From an uncultured Parabacteroides sp. (GTDB lineage: Bacteria; Bacteroidota; Bacteroidia; Bacteroidales; Tannerellaceae), in NCBI RefSeq assembly GCF_902493135.1, contig NZ_CABUOD010000025.1:1-64000 (forward strand): DNA of 64,000 nucleotides. Direction: 5' to 3'. Shown piece by piece: positions 1 to 9,713 of this stretch. The translations under genes and the position numbers were made by a program. The notes below the pieces were generated by a model. The model made no database searches. It was not told the DNA's origin and saw only the letters and a program-made list of their open reading frames with translations. Position 1 is the first letter of the stretch. Each line of letters begins with the position of its first letter.

Positions 1-21
1 AATCCGCGTAATCCGTGCCTT
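1..21. repeat. Partial copy of a dispersed ATCCGTG hairpin repeat
   Basis: The first bases closely match the right arm of the hairpin repeat at 25219-25284 (AATCCGTG and CCGTGCCT blocks). The partner arm would lie before the window. Positions 22-233 hold no gene that I can see. Confidence 0.5.
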
Positions 22-233
22 AAAGATCGTGATAAAGGAGTTTTGACACACCTCCTTTTGTTTTCCGAAAATATGAGGGGGAACTTTTACCTCCACTCTT
101 ATAACTTCAATCAATAGATTCTCATCTGTAGCTGATAATATAGAGACACCATTTCATCACTTACAACGACTACCGCAACTTGGTCAACTGCTCCAAATTA
201 TCGCACTTTACAAGACCAGAACAAGCCGATAGA

Positions 234-800
234 TTATTCCGTATCGGCACTTGAGATTTTCTTGTTTAGTTCTGTCTGTTTATTATTATCCCAATATTTA
301 CAGTCAAGTTCAAAAAATGTAGAAGTATAAGGTTTTGTCAGTTCTGTTTTGATGACAATTACTTCATACAAATCACTTATACTATCCAAACGTGCTATAA
401 GATGATCATGTTTTATACTTTTTATTTCTGAAGAAAGGATAACTTCTTCTATTTCTCTTTTTAATTGATTTATTCCTAAACAAAAACGTTCATCCAGATA
501 CGATAATTCTTTATCTTGATAGATATGGGCATACACATGAGGAGAGTGATCAAGCATTTTTTTCACAGCACTTAAAACATCCACATAAGACTCTTGTGCA
601 TATAAAGTGGTGATCCCTTTTTTTGCTTGTAACGGATAGGCCATATCTGTCACTACAATCCAATTACGATGTCCCAATAAAGGAAGTTTTTCCTTTAATA
701 CAGTTTGCCAGATCGTTTGATTCTGAACAGTATCTTTTTGAATACAACTTTCCAATAAGAACAAACAAGTGAACAAAAGATATATAATAAATTTACTCAT
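234..800 (-). CDS. Lipoprotein resembling RbsD/FucU sugar mutarotases
   Basis: 188 residues. The N-terminus is a lipoprotein signal ending in LLESC, with lipidated Cys19, so the protein is probably anchored in the periplasm or outer membrane. I read an RbsD/FucU-like pattern: GHRN at residues 43-46, then IVVTD (Asp52) and Pro56, matching the family's GHGD...IVxxD...P, and a C-terminal T-E-L-T-K-P-Y-T-S matching the family's TGExxPYxN. Family members interconvert pyranose/furanose or anomeric forms of sugars. The final Asn is Ser here, so activity is uncertain. It is the last gene of the SusC-SusD-GH116 row and starts 4 bp after the GH116 stop, so it is almost certainly co-transcribed. Inference: it may convert the anomer released by the glycosidase. 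The lipoprotein call is firm; the family call is moderate. Confidence 0.6.
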   Translation of the reverse strand: MSKFIIYLLFTCLFLLESCIQKDTVQNQTIWQTVLKEKLPLLGHRNWIVVTDMAYPLQAKKGITTLYAQESYVDVLSAVKKMLDHSPHVYAHIYQDKELSYLDERFCLGINQLKREIEEVILSSEIKSIKHDHLIARLDSISDLYEVIVIKTELTKPYTSTFFELDCKYWDNNKQTELNKKISSADTE

Positions 801-804
801 AATT

Positions 805-3354
805 CTATCGTTTTATCGTTCGTTTATTTCCATCCTTTAAGTCAAAATGTTTTAATTTCATTTCTTTTTTATTGCCGACAGTAAGCGATTTCAATTGGAG
901 TGAGCCGTCGATGACTTCGATGGTTACATCATTATCGGTAACCTGGATAGTTCCCCATGCGTAACCGTTACTCCAGAAATAGTTGCCAGGACGGTCTGTA
1001 ATTTTCATACTTTTATCGACACCCGAGTATTGGAAATCGCTTAAAGCGATAATAGCAGACCAGCTTGCCATCGAACGGGCATAATGGTGTCCGCATTCCG
1101 GTTCGCTGAAAGGATTCCGTTTAGCACCGTCGTGACGGTCGCGTACGGATTGGATACAGGTGAGGGCTTCTTTTTCCATGCCTTCGTAGATCATACCTAC
1201 AGCCGCACAGTATTCGAATCCGGTCATTACTTCTGCAAAATAGGGGAATGGAACTTCCAGGCGACCTTTAGGCCAGGAGGCCATAAGCAGTCCGGATTCA
1301 TTGCCCATTACATAGGAACGCATATTATTGAAATGACGGCTGAAGTCCGTAACATAGTTGTATTTCATGATGCTGTTCATGCTTGTCCGGATATGTTCTT
1401 TGTTACCCAAATAACCTAATCCACATAGATGGGACATATATTGACCGACCAACTGGTCTACCAGGCAACCGGGACCTAATTGGAAGGCGGGGATTTTGAC
1501 ATTCGGCTCATTCATGTCCAGGTATCCGAATGTTTTCGGATCGGTGATTTTATGTTCATAATATTCACCGTTGAACAGGTTTTTGTCCATCCAACTGCTT
1601 CCTTTTTCGAACAGTGTATGGCATTTCTTCGCAAAGACTTTGTCTTTCATGGCTGTAGCCATCTTTTCCGCAGCCTTTAATGCTCCCATATACCAGAAGC
1701 CCATTTGAGGGTTCGGACCATAATAGTCTACGTCCATGGTATTATGCTGGGAACCTTCCATGACACCATCCTGATTTCCGTCCCATCCTTTTTCCGTCCA
1801 GGCGTAGGAAAGGACTTTCTTTATCTGCTCCCAGTTGTTTCTCAGGAAATCAGTATCTCCGGAAAGCTGCCATTCGCGGTATATTTTCATGATACAACCC
1901 ATTTGTCCGTCTGCTGCTGCACTATTACCTTTGTTTGCTTCCAAGAGTGGGAGAGAGGCTCTGAAGTTCATCAAACCGTTTTCTTTGGTGGCATAATTGA
2001 ATTCTACGTCACGCATGGTTTTTGCCAGTTCTCCGAAAAGATAAGGAGTTGCCACTTCATAGTTCCATACATGCGTACATGAACCGGCACATGAACCGAA
2101 ACGGTCCATGACACCTTCCCAACCCATCATATGCCCGCTGGGCAAACGAAATACGGTCTGTGAACGTAAAGTGGCAAGGTTAAACAGGGCAGCTTCTTTT
2201 ACGACATCCGGATAAGAAGTATTGAGCAAAGCATTTACGAATGATAATGTCTTCTTTTCCAGTACAGGTATTTGTGGGATGATCATTTCTGCGGCTCTCC
2301 AGGCATCCGGATACTGGTTGCTATAATAGTTGCCGACTACAGTAGAAGACCAGGCTTTTCGGTTCGGGAAATTCCAGGTAATATAGAATGTAAATGTTTC
2401 CGTACTCTGAGGAGCTATTGTTTTTTTTACGGACAGGGAAGCCATCGGGTCTTCGTCTTCCTGTATGTTCCGTTCCGTCAATATGCCGTCTGCACTGAAA
2501 TCGTCCCAGAAGTTTAGTATGCCGTTGTTCCAACTGTCGGCTTTGGATGAAGTACGATAGGTTACTTTTCCGGTTGCCTGAGTCGTAAGGGCAACAGTTC
2601 CCCATGCCGGGTCGTTTTTGTCTACACCGTCCGAGTAAAGGTAGATTCCCTTTATTCCGTTACTTTCGATGTATTTGTTTTTGTTGTCTTTTACTCCGAT
2701 GGGAATGTAATCTCCTTTCCAGTCTGTACGGAATTGGCTTCCGTCTTTACCAATGAAATTGCGCATGGAACCACAGATGGCAACGTCCATCGGTTGGTCG
2801 GTTGTGTTGGCCACCTCATAAGAGAGGACAGCGACAGGCAATCCGCTGGCATCGGCATCGCCCGGAATGAATGGATTAAAACCTTTTATTTTGACTTTTA
2901 CGGGTAAATCTTTGTCTGATAAAGAGACTTGTCCGAAAGGATAGGCTGCGTCGAACGAGGCTTCGGCAAAACGCGGAAGGCCGTGATGATTGACAGGGCG
3001 TCCTTCATAATGGAGATATTCCTGTGGATATAAAGGGCCGGCCAGTAGGGTTGTGGTTGCTTCCCGGTTTTGCGGTTTGGCATAGATTGCAAAGAAGGGA
3101 GCATTGTTTCCGGTTGTTACCGTACTGTATTTCTTTGCCGGGACATTCATGATTTCCCAATCCCGAAGTTCTCCGCGGCCACCCAATGACACGGTTCCTG
3201 TCCCGATGCCGCCTAACGGCAATGCTATCTGGTAAAGATGTTCTTGGCCGTAGTTCTTTAATACCGGCCATTGTTGCGGTTTCCATTCCTGGGTCTGAGC
3301 CGCTATGATACCGGAAAATACTGTTCCGACCACGATTAAATATAGTTTATTCAT
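805..3354 (-). CDS. GH116 family glycosidase (GBA2-like beta-glucosidase/glucosylceramidase type)
   Basis: 849 residues with a signal peptide ending near IIAAQ. The N-terminal segment LPLGGIGTGTVSLGGRG followed by RDWEIMN is the hallmark of the GH116/DUF608 N-terminal domain. The (alpha/alpha)6 catalytic domain follows. Glu433 in HVWNYE is the expected nucleophile, and Asp541 in NTMD, just before a GPN motif, the expected acid/base. GH116 enzymes retain configuration and act on beta-glucosides, beta-xylosides or glucosylceramides; the substrate cannot be read from sequence. The gene lies directly after susD-like and before the mutarotase-like lipoprotein on the same strand, so it is probably the main hydrolase of this locus and acts in the periplasm. 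Confidence 0.85.
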   Translation of the reverse strand: MNKLYLIVVGTVFSGIIAAQTQEWKPQQWPVLKNYGQEHLYQIALPLGGIGTGTVSLGGRGELRDWEIMNVPAKKYSTVTTGNNAPFFAIYAKPQNREATTTLLAGPLYPQEYLHYEGRPVNHHGLPRFAEASFDAAYPFGQVSLSDKDLPVKVKIKGFNPFIPGDADASGLPVAVLSYEVANTTDQPMDVAICGSMRNFIGKDGSQFRTDWKGDYIPIGVKDNKNKYIESNGIKGIYLYSDGVDKNDPAWGTVALTTQATGKVTYRTSSKADSWNNGILNFWDDFSADGILTERNIQEDEDPMASLSVKKTIAPQSTETFTFYITWNFPNRKAWSSTVVGNYYSNQYPDAWRAAEMIIPQIPVLEKKTLSFVNALLNTSYPDVVKEAALFNLATLRSQTVFRLPSGHMMGWEGVMDRFGSCAGSCTHVWNYEVATPYLFGELAKTMRDVEFNYATKENGLMNFRASLPLLEANKGNSAAADGQMGCIMKIYREWQLSGDTDFLRNNWEQIKKVLSYAWTEKGWDGNQDGVMEGSQHNTMDVDYYGPNPQMGFWYMGALKAAEKMATAMKDKVFAKKCHTLFEKGSSWMDKNLFNGEYYEHKITDPKTFGYLDMNEPNVKIPAFQLGPGCLVDQLVGQYMSHLCGLGYLGNKEHIRTSMNSIMKYNYVTDFSRHFNNMRSYVMGNESGLLMASWPKGRLEVPFPYFAEVMTGFEYCAAVGMIYEGMEKEALTCIQSVRDRHDGAKRNPFSEPECGHHYARSMASWSAIIALSDFQYSGVDKSMKITDRPGNYFWSNGYAWGTIQVTDNDVTIEVIDGSLQLKSLTVGNKKEMKLKHFDLKDGNKRTIKR

Positions 3355-3415
3355 GTGTAAAATATAGTTTATTTGAAAGACCGGATCTATAACCGGCCTT
3401 TCAGTTTCACTTAGA

Positions 3416-5047
3416 TTACCAATTCGGGTTTTGCCCTAAATTGGGGTTATTGTCTCGTACTGATTGTGGAATAGGCCACAAATAGTGTTTTGCAGGATCG
3501 AAAGTACGGTTTTGTCCTAAGAATTGTTTCACCGTATAATCTCCGATAGGGGCATTTTCATCTTCATTAATACCATATCCCGGTTCGTTCAATACTTTTT
3601 CGGCAATTTTCCAACGTAGGATATCGAAATAGCGTTTATGCTCGGTAACAAATTCATGCCGTCTTTCTTCCCGAATCTTTTCACGCATGGCTTCTTGATT
3701 ACCGACTAACTGATCTACACCCGGCAGTTCAGCACGTTTGCGTACTTGATTGACCGCCCATGCTATTTGTGAATTGTTCGGATCATATTCATTGAGTGCT
3801 TCTGCATAAATCAGAAGAACTTCCGCATATCTGTACAAGCTGAAGTTAGTCCATGAAGCATCCGGTTTAATTAATTCCTGATCATTATATTTCAAATACA
3901 TATAGCCTGTGATGCCACCACCTTCATGATTGATTCTTTCGTCTTTGTTATAAGCCGGATGAGGCATGTAAGGTTCGTGAGAACCATTCGGGCGTAAACA
4001 TTCATAACCTGGCAAGAAGAAAGTCTTTTTTAAACGAGCATCTCTGTTTTCCCAAGGGTTATTCTTGTCATAAGCATCTGACTCATAAATACTCTTTCCA
4101 TCCGTCATTTCGTATGAATCTACTAACTGGCGAGTCGGGCAGAAGCTGGCCCATCCCTGTCCGGTTATCCCTGTTCCGGCCGGAGAAGCCAGGATTGGTA
4201 ACATGTGAGTGATTTCATTTTCTTTGTACTGGTAGGCCAATATAACTTCTTTATTGTTATTATTGGATTCAGCTTTGAAAATATACGCGAAATCGTCTTC
4301 CAGGCCGTACAGGTTTAAATCTATAACCTGCTTGGCTGCATTGGCCGCTTCTTTCCATAAATCGGTTGCGTCTTGTCCGTTGTGAAATTTGGCATAGCTG
4401 GCCATATCCAAATACATATCCGCTTTTAATGTGAGGGCAGCTCCCTTGGTGATGCGACCGATGTTGTCGCCCGAATAAGTTTCCGGCAGATATTCGATTG
4501 CTTTGTTGATATTTTCCAGTGCGTAATCCAAAACTTCCTGCTTAGGTGAACGTGGCAGTGCTGCTTCCTCCAGGTCGATCGGTTTTTCCTTGATTAAAGG
4601 TATGTCACCGAAATGACGTGTCATGCGGTAGTAGCGCAGAGCCAGGATAAAGCGAGCCTCTCCTTCATACTGCTGCTTTTTGGTTTCATCTATATTCATA
4701 CCTTCCAAGCGATCCAGAAAATACAATATTCTGCGGATATGATCGTATTTCCATTCTTCTTTCAGATAACCGGTACCGGCATTGTGGGCTCCTTGGCAAA
4801 TATATCCTAAACCACTTTCTCCCCAAGCATTTGTCATCAATGAGTTGTCGCTTTGGCAATCTCTCCAGAAATCGCGTGAGTTTGGCAATAACGGATATAA
4901 AGCGTTTACTCCGGCCAAAGCATCTGCTTCTGTTTGCCAGAACGTATTTTCGGATGCTTGTGAAAGAGGATCACGATCCAGAAAATCTGAACAACTCCCC
5001 AATGTGAGTGCTGAAACTAATAAAAAAGCTAAACTATATTTTTTCAT
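3416..5047 (-). CDS. SusD/RagB-like surface glycan-binding lipoprotein
   Basis: 543 residues. The lipoprotein signal ends in LGSC with lipidated Cys19, followed by SDFLDRDPLSQ, the usual SusD start. The helical body has a RagB/SusD layout, including a YRYAEVLLIYAEALNE helix and a C-terminal HYLWPIPQ segment typical of the family. It would sit on the cell surface as a lid on the SusC barrel and capture ligand. It is separated from the susC-like stop by 5 bp, so the two are translated from one message. The ligand is unknown; the neighbouring GH116 suggests a beta-glycoside or glycolipid-derived sugar. Confidence 0.93.
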   Translation of the reverse strand: MKKYSLAFLLVSALTLGSCSDFLDRDPLSQASENTFWQTEADALAGVNALYPLLPNSRDFWRDCQSDNSLMTNAWGESGLGYICQGAHNAGTGYLKEEWKYDHIRRILYFLDRLEGMNIDETKKQQYEGEARFILALRYYRMTRHFGDIPLIKEKPIDLEEAALPRSPKQEVLDYALENINKAIEYLPETYSGDNIGRITKGAALTLKADMYLDMASYAKFHNGQDATDLWKEAANAAKQVIDLNLYGLEDDFAYIFKAESNNNNKEVILAYQYKENEITHMLPILASPAGTGITGQGWASFCPTRQLVDSYEMTDGKSIYESDAYDKNNPWENRDARLKKTFFLPGYECLRPNGSHEPYMPHPAYNKDERINHEGGGITGYMYLKYNDQELIKPDASWTNFSLYRYAEVLLIYAEALNEYDPNNSQIAWAVNQVRKRAELPGVDQLVGNQEAMREKIREERRHEFVTEHKRYFDILRWKIAEKVLNEPGYGINEDENAPIGDYTVKQFLGQNRTFDPAKHYLWPIPQSVRDNNPNLGQNPNW

Positions 5048-5052
5048 GATTC

Positions 5053-8000
5053 TTAAAATTGAAGATTAAAACCGAATGAGAATGTTCTTGCCAGTGGATA
5101 CCAGCCGCCTTCCGGGTCGAAACCGTCGTAACCGGTGATGGTTGCCAGGTTCTGTCCGGAAAGATACAATCTCAAGTATTGAATATTGACACGTTCCAAT
5201 GCGCTTTTCGGAATTGTATAACCGATCTGTATATTTTGTATTTTCAGATAATCGGCTGTACGTAACCAGAAACTGTTGTATCTGGAATCGTAATCATTGG
5301 CTGTGTTCGACAAAGTCAAACGCGGGTAGGAAGCATCCCTGTTTGTTTCACTCCATGCATCCAAGTGCATAGGACGTGCGTTGTCTGTCAGGTAGAAAGC
5401 CCATCCTTCATAACCTTGAAGATATTTTTTGAAGTTCAGCTTTCCGTACATATTCATGGAGAAGTCGAAATCTTTATAGCCGAACGAAAGATTCATACCG
5501 AAGTTTACAGGAGTCTTGCGGTTTAGCACGACACGATCTTTTTCGTCAATTACATTGTCGCCATTTTGATCTTTGAACTTGATGTTACCAGGTAACACAT
5601 TTCCCTGATCGGGTGAGCCGGCAATTTCTTCTTCGCTTTGAAACAAGCCGATAGCCTCATATCCGTATGGCAACTGATAGCGGTCATTCAGATAAGTTAC
5701 TTTATTGTTGTCTTCAATCCATCTTTCCGAATCCCCCATTTCCAGCACTTTATTTTTAGAATAACTAAGGTTTACATCGACACCCCAACGGAAATCACCC
5801 TTCGAATCCTGATAACTGGCCAGTATATCCATACCTTGGTTCTTCATCTTCAACAGATTTGAATAAGGTGCATTCAAACCGAACTCGCTTGGTACGGGCG
5901 GACGATATAGAATATTGTCTCTCAGATTGATAAAATAGTCGGCAGACAATTTAATACGCTGATCCAATACTCCGAAATCTAAACCGAAGTTTGTATATTT
6001 AGACTCTTCCCAAGTGATGTTGGGGTTTACGGCTATATTATTATAGGCACCACCTACCAGTTTGTCGTTGCAAGCGTAGATTTTAGGATCGTAAGATAAA
6101 ATCTGTGCAGTCGGATAATAACCAACCTTTTCCGCATCTCCCAATATACCCCAGGAAGCTCTCACCTTTAATTCTGACAACCAATTGCTTGCAGGCATCA
6201 TAAAAGCTTCACGATGTATATTCCAGCCTCCTGAAAAAGAAGGGAATACACCCCAGCGGTGTCCTTTGGCAAAACGAGAGGAACCGTCAGCACGCAAACT
6301 GGCTTCAAACAGATATTTACCCTGATAATCATAATTTAGACGGCCGAACCAGGATTGTACGGCTACATCATTACTATATTCATTGCCATTGCCATCGGCA
6401 CTGCCGTTCTGTTTGTTGTCGCTACCGGTGTTCAATACGTCTATGCCGACAAACGGCAGTTTGTCACGAGAAGCCCAGAAACCGTCGGATTTGTAATATT
6501 CCTGTGAATAACCGGCCAATACTTTAAAATTGTGATCCGCTGCAATTTTGAATGAATAGTCGCTTGTGAACTGTAATTGCGTACGGAAATTGTAAGTATT
6601 TGTTTCTTTCAAAGAAGAAACCTGATTCTCGGTTTTTGCAATATTCCCATCATTGTCATACAGATAGTAAGTATTCTTACGGTCCTTGTATGTCGTATTA
6701 TGGGAGTAAGTTGCAATATTACCTTTGATATTCCAATCTTTTAACGGAGAATAGCTGACATCGAAAATAGCCATCATCTCTTTATGTCTTTCTTTGGAAT
6801 ATCCCGATTCATTGACACCGGCAATGGGATTCCCCCCCATGGCACCACCTGTAGCATAAGAACCGTCTGCATTATAGATAGGAGTAACCGGAGAGATACG
6901 TGCTGCTTGTGTCTGCCAGATTGTTGTTCCGCCATTCGGATTCTTGATATTGGTTTGTGTATATTGCAGACTGGCACGGGCTTCCAAGTTCTTTAAAACC
7001 TGAAAACGCATATCCGGTTTGAATATCAATCGATTATAATTGTTATTCGGTAAGTTGCCGTCTTGATAGTCATTAGAGATAGAGAAACGGTAAGAGATTG
7101 ATTTTTCTTTTCCGGACAGTGCTACATGGGTATTGTTGATAACGGTATTCTTCTTGTAGATTTCTTTATACCATTTGTTATCGACATATTTGCCCGCATG
7201 TAAATCCTGGATACCTTGTTCACCGTAGACAGCCTGTTTTCCGTCGTTTATCATGGCTTGGTCATACAAGCGCATAAAATCTTCAGCACCTACGAAATCG
7301 AGTTTAAACTGTGGATTTTGTATACCGATATTACTTGAAAATTCAACGGTAGGACGTTCTGTCGCTTTCGCACCCTTGGTTGTTACCAAAATAACACCGT
7401 TGGCAGCACGTGAACCGTAGATAGCTGCCGAAGCAGCATCCTTCAAAATGGATACACTTTCTATATCATTAGGATTCAACGTATAAATATTACCGGGTAT
7501 ACCATCGATAAGCACCAGTACACCGGAGCTATTGCCGATAGTAGATGTTCCACGAATATTGATGTTTGCCCCTGAACCGGCTGCACCACTTCCTTTAGTG
7601 ACTACCATGCCCGGTACAGATCCGGCCAGCAACTCTTGTACATTCGTTACAGGGCGGGATTTTAAAACCTCGTCTGCTTTAACAGTTCCGATCGATCCGG
7701 TCAGGTTTACTTTCTTTTGTGTACCGAATCCGACAACGACAACTTCATCGATAGCCTGTGTATCTTCTTTTAGAATGACTTTCAGACTGGTTTGTTTTCC
7801 GGCTCTGATTTCTTGTGGAGTATAACCGATGTATGAAATGACAATAATGTCATTATCCGATATATTTTCCAAGCTGAAATTACCGTCAATATCAGTAATC
7901 GTACCATTGGTAGTTCCTTTTATGGATACATTGGCACCAATTACAGGATCTCTATTCTGATCTTTCACCTTACCTGTCACAGTTTTTTGTTTCTGTTGTG

Positions 8001-8397
8001 CAATAGAAGAATCATTCTTTTCAGCCGAAAGAATAATCTTCTTATCAACCACCGAATAACGAACATTCGTGCCGGCAAAGATATTATCCAATACCTTAAA
8101 AATATTACTCTTATTGGCATCCACCGAAACCCTCCTGTTCAGATCGACATGTTTCGTATTGAAAAAGAACGAAAAATCCGATTGGTTTTCAATTTCGTCT
8201 AAAACCGACTGGACCGTTTGATTCCGGATGTTCAAACTGACAGTGGCTTTTTGAGCATAACTGTTCGTAGCTTGCGCCAAACCGATCGAACAGAATAGTA
8301 AGAAGATGTATAGCTTCATAACTCTTGGAATTTTGTTTAAGGTAAACCAAAGCGACTCTGGTACCCAAAACAGTTGGGTATTAAAATGTTTTTGCAT
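5053..8397 (-). CDS. SusC/RagA-like TonB-dependent transporter with N-terminal signalling (STN) domain
   Basis: 1114 residues. A signal peptide (about residues 27-49, after a 26-residue extension; Met27 is an alternative start at 8319) is followed by a secretin/TonB short N-terminal domain (about 50-124), a carboxypeptidase-regulatory-like domain (about 138-210), a TonB-box-like AIDEVVVVGFGTQKK, the plug and a 22-strand barrel ending in aromatic FGFNLQF. The STN domain is the part that contacts a FecR anti-sigma factor in signalling transporters, and the next gene upstream is a FecR, so this transporter probably senses its own substrate. SusD follows directly on the same strand. The protein would import oligosaccharide or glycolipid-derived sugar using TonB energy. 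Confidence 0.94.
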   Translation of the reverse strand: MQKHFNTQLFWVPESLWFTLNKIPRVMKLYIFLLFCSIGLAQATNSYAQKATVSLNIRNQTVQSVLDEIENQSDFSFFFNTKHVDLNRRVSVDANKSNIFKVLDNIFAGTNVRYSVVDKKIILSAEKNDSSIAQQKQKTVTGKVKDQNRDPVIGANVSIKGTTNGTITDIDGNFSLENISDNDIIVISYIGYTPQEIRAGKQTSLKVILKEDTQAIDEVVVVGFGTQKKVNLTGSIGTVKADEVLKSRPVTNVQELLAGSVPGMVVTKGSGAAGSGANINIRGTSTIGNSSGVLVLIDGIPGNIYTLNPNDIESVSILKDAASAAIYGSRAANGVILVTTKGAKATERPTVEFSSNIGIQNPQFKLDFVGAEDFMRLYDQAMINDGKQAVYGEQGIQDLHAGKYVDNKWYKEIYKKNTVINNTHVALSGKEKSISYRFSISNDYQDGNLPNNNYNRLIFKPDMRFQVLKNLEARASLQYTQTNIKNPNGGTTIWQTQAARISPVTPIYNADGSYATGGAMGGNPIAGVNESGYSKERHKEMMAIFDVSYSPLKDWNIKGNIATYSHNTTYKDRKNTYYLYDNDGNIAKTENQVSSLKETNTYNFRTQLQFTSDYSFKIAADHNFKVLAGYSQEYYKSDGFWASRDKLPFVGIDVLNTGSDNKQNGSADGNGNEYSNDVAVQSWFGRLNYDYQGKYLFEASLRADGSSRFAKGHRWGVFPSFSGGWNIHREAFMMPASNWLSELKVRASWGILGDAEKVGYYPTAQILSYDPKIYACNDKLVGGAYNNIAVNPNITWEESKYTNFGLDFGVLDQRIKLSADYFINLRDNILYRPPVPSEFGLNAPYSNLLKMKNQGMDILASYQDSKGDFRWGVDVNLSYSKNKVLEMGDSERWIEDNNKVTYLNDRYQLPYGYEAIGLFQSEEEIAGSPDQGNVLPGNIKFKDQNGDNVIDEKDRVVLNRKTPVNFGMNLSFGYKDFDFSMNMYGKLNFKKYLQGYEGWAFYLTDNARPMHLDAWSETNRDASYPRLTLSNTANDYDSRYNSFWLRTADYLKIQNIQIGYTIPKSALERVNIQYLRLYLSGQNLATITGYDGFDPEGGWYPLARTFSFGFNLQF

Positions 8398-8553
8398 AAC
8401 TTTGTTGTGATGTATTTAATAAAAAATGATTTATTACTGCTTGTCGCCAAACAAGCGTTATAAAGTTAACTCATTTCATCCGGTAGAATACGCCAATATT
8501 CTTCCGGATGTTTTTCTTTAAGGAGGTCTGTTTTTCATGTTTACTTTGATTGT

Positions 8554-9579
8554 TTAATAGATTTCTATTCTCGTTTTTTCATTCATGGTATCTTGTGTAT
8601 CCAGATAACGCCATTTGATATTGGATGATATCCTGAAGATTTCCAATATGCGCTCCAACCGTTGATGGCTGAAAGATCCGGTAAACGCTTCACTCCTAAG
8701 ACGGTCATTGGATAATACGAAAGTTACATTAAACCGCTTCTCCAGCATCCGCAAGGCTTCAGGCAGAGGAGTCGCATGGAAAACAATCTTTCCGTCTTTC
8801 CAGGCAATTTCCGACTCGCCATTCGTTTCGGTCAGTTGTATCCGGGAAGAAGAAGAATCATAGGTCAGTTTCTGTCCGGGTTTCATCAGTACGGCTGTGG
8901 ACTGCCGGTTTTTCATATAATCGAAGCGCACCTTTCCTTCAATTAAGGTAGTAGAGACAAAAGCGTCTTTTTCGAATGCTTCGACATTGAAAGAAGTGCC
9001 CAACACCTCTATTTTCGTTTCATGGGGAGTAGAGATGACAAAGCCGTGTTCCGGATCTTTCTGCACTTCAAAAAAAGCCTCTCCCTGCAAAGTCACCCTT
9101 CTTTTGTCCTTATCGAAGAAAGACGGATAAGACAGTTTCGATTCCGAATTAAGATGGACAACAGAACCGTCCGGCAGATGAACCGTAGTCGTCATGCTCG
9201 GATTCGTTTTTACTTCAATCGTCTGGGCTATTTCGACCGGGCGAGGTTTCAGATTCTGTATGCCGAAAGCTATCAACAGAGGCATAAACAGGATGGCTGC
9301 AACACGTTGCAGCCAAGTAACCAGGGTTACTTTAGGACGAACACTGTCTTTGCTCATCTTTTGACAAACAGAAGACAATGCTTTTTCCGTATCCACTTTC
9401 GACAATACCTGCATCGTATCCGTGGCCAGATAAAGCGTATGGACCTGCTTGGCAACCCGGTAATTTTCATCCGATTGCTTTATCCATTCCTCGACCCGCC
9501 GGCATTCCTCGACTGTCGCTTCGCCGGAACAATAGCGGGGCAGAAGGTATTCTATTATATCTGTATTCGGTGTTTCCAT
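8554..9579 (-). CDS. FecR-type anti-sigma factor
   Basis: 341 residues. A cytoplasmic N-terminal part, with CSGEATVEECRRVEEW typical of the sigma-binding region, is followed by one membrane segment at about residues 88-107. The periplasmic FecR domain lies at about 120-215 (HLPDGSVVHLNSESKLSYP, then TLQGEAFFEV) and a C-terminal DUF4974/STN-like fold at about 268-335. It would hold the divergent ECF sigma factor until the STN domain of the SusC transporter signals ligand binding. It lies between the divergent sigma gene and susC-like, the standard arrangement. A 156-bp gap to susC may hold a separate promoter, which I could not identify. Confidence 0.93.
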   Translation of the reverse strand: METPNTDIIEYLLPRYCSGEATVEECRRVEEWIKQSDENYRVAKQVHTLYLATDTMQVLSKVDTEKALSSVCQKMSKDSVRPKVTLVTWLQRVAAILFMPLLIAFGIQNLKPRPVEIAQTIEVKTNPSMTTTVHLPDGSVVHLNSESKLSYPSFFDKDKRRVTLQGEAFFEVQKDPEHGFVISTPHETKIEVLGTSFNVEAFEKDAFVSTTLIEGKVRFDYMKNRQSTAVLMKPGQKLTYDSSSSRIQLTETNGESEIAWKDGKIVFHATPLPEALRMLEKRFNVTFVLSNDRLRSEAFTGSFSHQRLERILEIFRISSNIKWRYLDTQDTMNEKTRIEIY

Positions 9580-9694
9580 GTGTATATTTATCCTTGTTTA
9601 CCTATTAGACAAGAGAAGTCGAACGGATTCCTAAACGAAAAACCATCTTTTTTCAATATTTTTTTGCTACCATACAAAAGTCAAAACAGTTTCT

Positions 9695-9702
9695 TATCTT
9701 TG
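9695..9702 (+). promoter_or_regulatory. Promoter -7 element (TATCTTTG) of the ECF sigma gene
   Basis: TATCTTTG fits the Bacteroidetes -7 consensus TAnnTTTG. Transcription would begin near 9709, only about 5 nt before the ATG at 9714. No clear -33 element is present at the usual distance. Confidence 0.5.
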
Positions 9703-9713
9703 TGAACAGATAT

